The notes under the pieces were generated by a model that did no database searches, had not been told where the DNA came from, and worked only from the letters and a program-made list of their open reading frames with translations. DNA of 18,132 nt from CAYMRB01 sp964392615 (GTDB taxonomy: Bacteria > Planctomycetota > UBA8108), in assembly GCA_964392615.1 (NCBI GenBank), contig CAYMRB010000184.1, positions 1 to 18,132 on the forward strand, in the 5' to 3' direction. Below, piece after piece: positions 14,553-18,132 of the stretch (position 1 is its first letter; the number at the start of each line of letters is the position of its first letter). The position numbers and the translations under genes were made by a program.

Positions 14553-16151
14553 CTACCGCGCCGCTGCGTCGTGCAATCCCTGAAACACCCGCCTCGCGCG
14601 TCGGTGTGGCGCGAGAACGGACTCCTTCTCCGCGCCGACTCGGGCCAGGTGGCCCTTCTCGTCGGCCTCGAGCACAGCGATGCGCGCGTCGATCCAGCGC
14701 AGGAAGAACTCGACATCCGCCTTGTGGATCGTCGTCCTCTCGTCCCCCACCTCGACCCAGAACGGCGCCGAGCTGGCGAACCGGAACGTGTGCGGCAAGG
14801 CCGCGATCGCTCGCACCAGGAACCACCCGCTCTTGCGGAAGACGAGATCGCGGGGCCCGAGCCAATCGCCTTCCTGCCGCGCCTCGAGCCTCTCGACGAC
14901 GACGCCGTCGCGGATGACCTCGACCGCCTCGAGAGGATCGTTCGAGCCGACGCGGACGTCGAGATCGATCGTCGCGACATCGCGACCGCGGAATACCGCG
15001 CCCGGCCCGCGGCCGTTCGCCTCGACGAGCAGGATCGGCCCGTTCGTCACGAACGAGCGTCCGGCGAGCACGGCGCGCCGCCACGCATCCCACGAGAACT
15101 CCTCGTTCTTCCCGAGCTTCGCGTAGACGCGGTTGTAGCCGACCGGATTCGGCAGCACGCCCGACGCCGAGCCGGCTGACGGCGGGATGCGGAAGCCGCA
15201 GTTCAGGAAGCGGTAGTAGAGCTCCTGCGAGTAGAAGCCGTTGCCACGCGGCGGAGGCAGGCGCTTCGCGTCACGCGGGTAGCCCCAGGCCTCGCTCGCG
15301 TACATCGTCGAGCGACACATATGGTTGTTCGCGAGGCCGATCGAGTCGACCTCGCCGGTGGCAACCCACGCCGGAGCGTCCCACCAGAAGGGCTTCTCGA
15401 TGTCGACCCAGCAGTCACCGGGCCGCGCGACCATCGCTTCGAGATGCGCCACGGGCGACGGGAACTCCGGTCCGTCCCGGCTGAAATCGAGCGGCTCGTT
15501 CACCCCGAGGAAGAACAGCGCGCCCCCGCGACGCTCATCCTCGATCGCGAGCTGGTGGTACACCGTCGTCGCGTCGACTCGAACGACCAGCTGATCGCGA
15601 GACGGCAGCGGCCTGTGCCTCCACAGGTTGTTGCGGTTCCACACCGTCAGCACGGGCGCTGCATGGAGGTCCTCCGCCCGCAGGAGCAGCGCGATGTCTT
15701 CCAGCGCGCGGTGAACGTGCGTTTCGCCGGAGTACCAACCGCGCGCGGCGAGATCGATCCAGCGCTCGATGACGACCCTACGTTCGACGACCTTGCCCGC
15801 GACGACCTCGACCGCCCCCGATACGCGTCGGTACTCCGGACCGCGCTCGACGGTGTACCGACACGTGCCGAGCGGCGCACGCACGCGCGCTTCGCCGTCG
15901 CAGACGAAGTGGTCCTTGAAGAACGGCTGATCGTCAGCGCGGAGAGGCCGACCGTCCGGCCCCTGAAGGTGGATTCGGGCCGGCATCGGCTCCTGCTCCC
16001 CCACGCTATTCTTCTCGACCACGCGCAGCACGAGATTCGCCTCGGGTGGCGCGGCGTACGTCGCTGCGAGAGCGACAAGCCAGACGAGCGCTGTGCAAGC
16101 CGCGCGCGTCGGCATTGCGGCCATTGCGCGAGAGAGTGGCGTCAAACGCAC
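14553..16151 (-). CDS. Exported CehA/McbA-like PHP-domain metallohydrolase
   Basis: 532 aa. GTG at 16151 is chosen as start because GAGGAGG (16161-16167) lies 9 nt upstream; internal ATGs at 16124 and 16115 have no RBS. The signal peptide has a basic N-region (MRLTPLSRAMAAMPTR) and a hydrophobic core ending near ATYAAPPEAN. A beta-sandwich domain (about 38-130) precedes the PHP-like domain. That domain has the metal-binding GWYSGETHVHR motif (H145 and H147) and later GLANNH (272-277) and CGFRIPPSAGSASGVLPNPVGYNRVY. Related CehA and McbA hydrolyse carbaryl-type esters, but this exported planctomycete-type subfamily has no firm substrate, so the reaction is unknown. The usual GSD metal ligand reads GSAS here. 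A beta-rich C-terminal domain and a basic tail (HRRARRVFQG) follow. It is the first gene of the minus-strand group and diverges from phoU. Confidence 0.8.
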   Translation of the reverse strand: MRLTPLSRAMAAMPTRAACTALVWLVALAATYAAPPEANLVLRVVEKNSVGEQEPMPARIHLQGPDGRPLRADDQPFFKDHFVCDGEARVRAPLGTCRYTVERGPEYRRVSGAVEVVAGKVVERRVVIERWIDLAARGWYSGETHVHRALEDIALLLRAEDLHAAPVLTVWNRNNLWRHRPLPSRDQLVVRVDATTVYHQLAIEDERRGGALFFLGVNEPLDFSRDGPEFPSPVAHLEAMVARPGDCWVDIEKPFWWDAPAWVATGEVDSIGLANNHMCRSTMYASEAWGYPRDAKRLPPPRGNGFYSQELYYRFLNCGFRIPPSAGSASGVLPNPVGYNRVYAKLGKNEEFSWDAWRRAVLAGRSFVTNGPILLVEANGRGPGAVFRGRDVATIDLDVRVGSNDPLEAVEVIRDGVVVERLEARQEGDWLGPRDLVFRKSGWFLVRAIAALPHTFRFASSAPFWVEVGDERTTIHKADVEFFLRWIDARIAVLEADEKGHLARVGAEKESVLAPHRRARRVFQGLHDAAAR

Positions 16152-16440
16152 GGTATCGAGCCTCCTCTGCGACAACCGGGATCCGCGGACTTCCAGGCCA
16201 TTGAAGCGTCGCGAGGGTGCGTGCGCAAGGGAGCGGCTTCGCCGAGCTCTTCGAGGAAGGCTCCGTCTTCACACAATCTTCGCCTATGCTGAACACTGCG
16301 ATTACATTCTGCTGCCATACAAGGGTGCCCCACCGAAGTGCCGTGGCGGGGAGAGGCCGAGAACAAGTCGTAGGGCCGATCAGGCTGCCCTTTGTCCATA
16401 CGCGCGACTCCGTCGCGTCCCGAGAGCCAGGGGACGAGAG
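16152..16440. other. Divergent intergenic region between the CehA-like gene (-) and phoU (+)
   Basis: 289 nt. It contains the strong RBS GAGGAGG of the CehA-like gene (minus strand, 16161-16167). I found no convincing -35/-10 pair and no recognisable Pho box. A less GC-rich stretch at about 16262-16322 is the likeliest promoter zone. Confidence 0.5.
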
Positions 16441-17100
16441 ATGCCGAAAAAGTTCGATGACGAGCTGCACGCACTCAAGGAGACGATCGTCGACATGGGC
16501 GAGCGCGCCCAGGAGATGTTCCAGCTCGCCATGCGCGCTCTCGTGCAGAGGGACGCCAGCCGGCTCGACGAGGTCCAGAAGTACGAGGAGCAGGTTGACC
16601 AATTCCAGATCGAGATCGACGACGCCGTCATCCGCCTGGTGACGACCTACGGGCCGGTCGCTCTCGATCTGCGCTTCGTCCTCATGGTCGCCCGCATCAA
16701 CACGGAGCTCGAGCGCATCGGGGACCAGGCGGTAAATATGTGCGAGAACGTGCAGCTCCTCCTCAGAGAACCGGCTCTGAAGGAACCGGTCGATCTGCCG
16801 CGCATGGCGGACGTTGCCTCGTCGATGGTGCGTGAAGCACTGCAGGCGTTCAGGGAGGGCGATACGAAGCGCGCCGTGGAGGTCATCCGCCGCGACAACG
16901 AGGTCGACGCGCTCAACGACCAGCTCTTCCGCGAGCTGCTCACGTACATGATGTCCGACCCGCGCAACATCACGCGGGCCCTGGCGCTTCTGCTGATCGC
17001 GCGATCGCTCGAGCGTGTCGCCGACCACGCGACGAACATGGCGGAGGAGGTCGTTTTCGTGGTCAAGGGCAAGGACATCCGCCACCAGAACGTCGTCTGA
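16441..17100 (+). CDS. phoU: Phosphate signalling/transport regulator PhoU
   Basis: 219 aa, full family length. It has two repeated three-helix PhoU domains, each with the metal-binding signature: ERIGDQAVNM (E91, D95) and ERVADHATNM (E191, D195). The start MPKKFDDELHALKETIVDMG is typical of the family. PhoU links the PstSCAB phosphate transporter to the PhoR histidine kinase at the inner face of the membrane and restrains phosphate uptake and Pho regulon expression. The ATG at 16441 has GGGGAC about 5 nt upstream. The frame is open further upstream but lacks family similarity. No pst or phoBR genes are in the window, so phoU stands apart from them or follows a different arrangement. The DUF3179 gene follows after 86 nt with a hairpin between. 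Confidence 0.96.
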   Translation: MPKKFDDELHALKETIVDMGERAQEMFQLAMRALVQRDASRLDEVQKYEEQVDQFQIEIDDAVIRLVTTYGPVALDLRFVLMVARINTELERIGDQAVNMCENVQLLLREPALKEPVDLPRMADVASSMVREALQAFREGDTKRAVEVIRRDNEVDALNDQLFRELLTYMMSDPRNITRALALLLIARSLERVADHATNMAEEVVFVVKGKDIRHQNVV

Positions 17101-17146
17101 ACCGCAGCCAGTTGAACCGAGCGGCGCAGCGTCGTCGTCGGGCCGA

Positions 17147-17168
17147 GGGGCTGCCGCCGCGCAGCCCC
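17147..17168 (+). terminator. Hairpin between phoU and the DUF3179 gene
   Basis: GGGGCTGC (17147-17154) and GCAGCCCC (17161-17168) form a perfect 8-bp stem with a 6-nt loop. There is no T-tract. It lies 46 nt after the phoU stop and ends 8 nt before the DUF3179 RBS (GAGGG, 17177-17181). Confidence 0.45.
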
Positions 17169-17186
17169 ACCAAAGCGAGGGAACCC

Positions 17187-18132
17187 ATGAGATACACCGC
17201 CGCTGTCGCCCTCCTGCTCCTGTCGCCGTTCGCCCCGATCGGGGCGGCGGACGACGATCGCCAGTTCCGACCGCGTCGGGTCGTGCCGCCCATACGCGCC
17301 ATCGTCGACGCTCCCCACGTAGGGGCAGCCGACGTGGACGACCAGGTGTCCGACGGCGAGCTGGTGCTCGGCGTCGTGGTCGACGGCGTCGCGCGCGCGT
17401 ACCCGATCAACATGCTCTGCGGTCCGCGTCGCGAGATCATCAACGACACGCTCGGCGGGTTCGCGATCGCCGCCACCTGGTGACACCTGTGCCACAACGG
17501 CGTAGTTTACGCCCGTAAGGTAGACGGCGATGAGTTGACGTTCCGGGTCTCGGGCATGCTGTGGAACCGCAGTCTCGTGATGCAGGACCTCGAGACCTCG
17601 ACCCTGTGGAGCCACATCCTCGGCGAAGCGATGGAAGGCAGCCTGAAGGGTGCGCGGCTGGAGATCATCCCGTCGGACATGCTGAGCTGGGCAGCGTGGA
17701 AGAAGCAGCACCCGGACACGACCGTGCTCGACATGTCGCGCACGCACCGGGAGTACGCGAAGGACTTCTACCGCGATCCGAAGCGTTTCCTGCTCGGCTG
17801 GGTCGTCGACGGAACATCGTACTCCGCCTCGTTCGAGGTGCTGCAACGCGCGCCGACGATCGAGACCCGCTGCGGCGACGAGCCCCTGCTCGTCACGTTC
17901 GATCCGCAGACGACGTCCGCACTCCTCTACTCGCGACGGGTCGGCGATCGAACGCTGTCGTTTCGATCGCGGCAGGACGGACGCCTCGAAGACCGCGAGA
18001 CCGGCTCGACCTGGAGCCGCACGACCGGCCTCGCCCTCGACGGCCCGCTGCGCGGCAAGCGACTGACGCAACGGGCGGCGATCGTGTCGTTCACGCGCGC
18101 CTGGGAGCAATTCCACCCCGACTCGCGACGAC
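17187..18132 (+). CDS. Exported DUF3179 protein with in-frame TGA, probable selenoprotein; 3' end beyond the window
   Basis: The ATG at 17187 (GAGGG, 17177-17181, 5 nt before it) starts a signal peptide (MRYTAAVALLLLSPFAPIGA). The frame runs to a TGA at 17481-17483 (codon 99) and then continues without a stop for 216 codons to the window edge (residue 315). Both sides match DUF3179: GVVVDGVARAYPINML and REIINDTLGG before, and HNGVVYARKVDGDELTF, VSGMLW, LVMQDLETSTLWSHILGEAM, WAAWKKQHPDTTVL and WEQFHPD after. The TGA sits at the first Cys of the family's CxxC, giving W-U-H-L-C-H with C102 as partner. Five other genes here end in TGA, so recoding would be local. A SECIS-like hairpin follows. The family is of unknown function; UxxC suggests a thiol or selenol redox or metal site. 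A TGC-to-TGA mutation or sequencing error, giving a pseudogene or an artefact, is the alternative. The match to FHPD suggests the C-terminus is only slightly beyond the edge. Confidence 0.8.
17231..17246. repeat. 16-nt perfect palindrome in the signal-peptide region of the DUF3179 gene
   Basis: CGCCCCGATCGGGGCG equals its own reverse complement. It lies 45 nt after the ATG. It could be an operator or an mRNA hairpin, or it may arise by chance from GC-rich codons (Ala-Pro-Ile-Gly-Ala). Confidence 0.35.
17481..17521 (+). promoter_or_regulatory. Candidate bacterial SECIS element at the in-frame TGA
   Basis: The TGA (17481-17483) is followed by GGCGTA (17499-17504), loop GTT (17505-17507) and TACGCC (17508-17513), a perfect 6-bp stem. 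The loop starts 22 nt after the TGA and its first two bases are G and U, as known bacterial SECIS elements require. A lower stem is possible: ACCT (17485-17488) with AGGT (17518-17521), plus AC/GT (17497-17498 with 17515-17516) and a bulged C17514. The fold from 17484 to 17521 is 38 nt, close to the E. coli fdhF element. The loop region uses Val codons GTA and GTT, while this gene otherwise uses mostly GTC and GTG; I saw no other GTT in the frame. SelB would bind such a hairpin and deliver Sec-tRNA. Confidence 0.65.

Noticed and set aside
15321..16292. Plus-strand open frame opposite the CehA-like gene
   Set aside because: Shadow of the minus-strand gene, which has a signal peptide, strong RBS and the HxH motif.
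16323..16440. Pho box or phosphate-regulated promoter before phoU
   Set aside because: I could not find direct CTGTCAT-like repeats, and no pst genes are present in the window.
17187..17483. Treating the DUF3179 gene as a complete 98-residue protein ending at the TGA
   Set aside because: The homology to DUF3179 continues in the same frame directly after the TGA, and 98 residues is far below the family length.
17475..17495. Frameshift rather than recoding at the DUF3179 TGA
   Set aside because: The family residues W, H, L, C, H and N flank the TGA in one unchanged frame. An indel would not keep phase; only one base (TGC to TGA) separates it from the Cys form.
16647..18116. Long minus-strand open frame covering phoU and the DUF3179 TGA
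   Set aside because: It is antisense to two recognisable plus-strand families and encodes low-complexity, Arg-rich sequence with no domain.

Overview
The window is GC-rich and densely coding, with nine complete genes and one gene cut off at each edge. The gene mix suggests a member of the Planctomycetota or a close relative: an exported glycoside hydrolase family 2 enzyme, a CehA-like exported PHP-domain protein, a membrane-anchored Ser/Thr kinase with an extracytoplasmic TPR region, an exported DUF3179 protein and a large pentapeptide-repeat protein. That assignment is inference from gene content, as there is no rRNA or other marker here.

Layout. Positions 1-3012 (-) hold the 5' 1004 codons of a secreted GH2 glycosidase. 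Upstream of it lies purH (3141-4739, -), the last enzyme of IMP synthesis, with a strong hairpin between the two. A divergent intergenic region of 311 nt leads to three plus-strand genes: a Ser/Thr kinase-TPR protein (5051-7921), an LD-carboxypeptidase of family S66 (7986-9092), and a TMTC-like membrane glycosyltransferase with TPRs (9136-11343). These converge on four minus-strand genes that read leftwards from 16151: CehA-like PHP protein, SDR oxidoreductase, pentapeptide-repeat protein, and a small membrane HEAT-like protein. A second divergent region leads to phoU (16441-17100, +) and then a DUF3179 gene that runs off the right edge.

The main discovery is in the DUF3179 gene. Its frame starts at 17187 and is interrupted by one TGA at 17481-17483, and the same frame then stays open for 216 codons to the window edge with clear DUF3179 sequence on both sides. 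The TGA sits where the first Cys of the family's CxxC motif is expected (W-[TGA]-H-L-C). A perfect 6-bp stem with a GUU loop begins 16 nt after the TGA, with the spacing and loop G/U expected of a bacterial SECIS element, and it is built from Val codons that are unusual for this gene. TGA is a normal stop in five of the nine complete genes, so genome-wide recoding is unlikely. The simplest reading is a UxxC selenoprotein version of DUF3179, which I do not recall as a described selenoprotein family. A point mutation or sequencing error (TGC to TGA) remains the alternative.

Other notable points are a 26-nt sequence present twice (25/26 identical), once between purH and the kinase and once across the start codon of the TMTC-like gene; an SDR whose catalytic Tyr is His; a hexanucleotide repeat inside the kinase activation segment; and several intergenic hairpins that look like terminators without a T-tract. 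No tRNA, rRNA, insertion sequence, CRISPR array or phage gene was seen.
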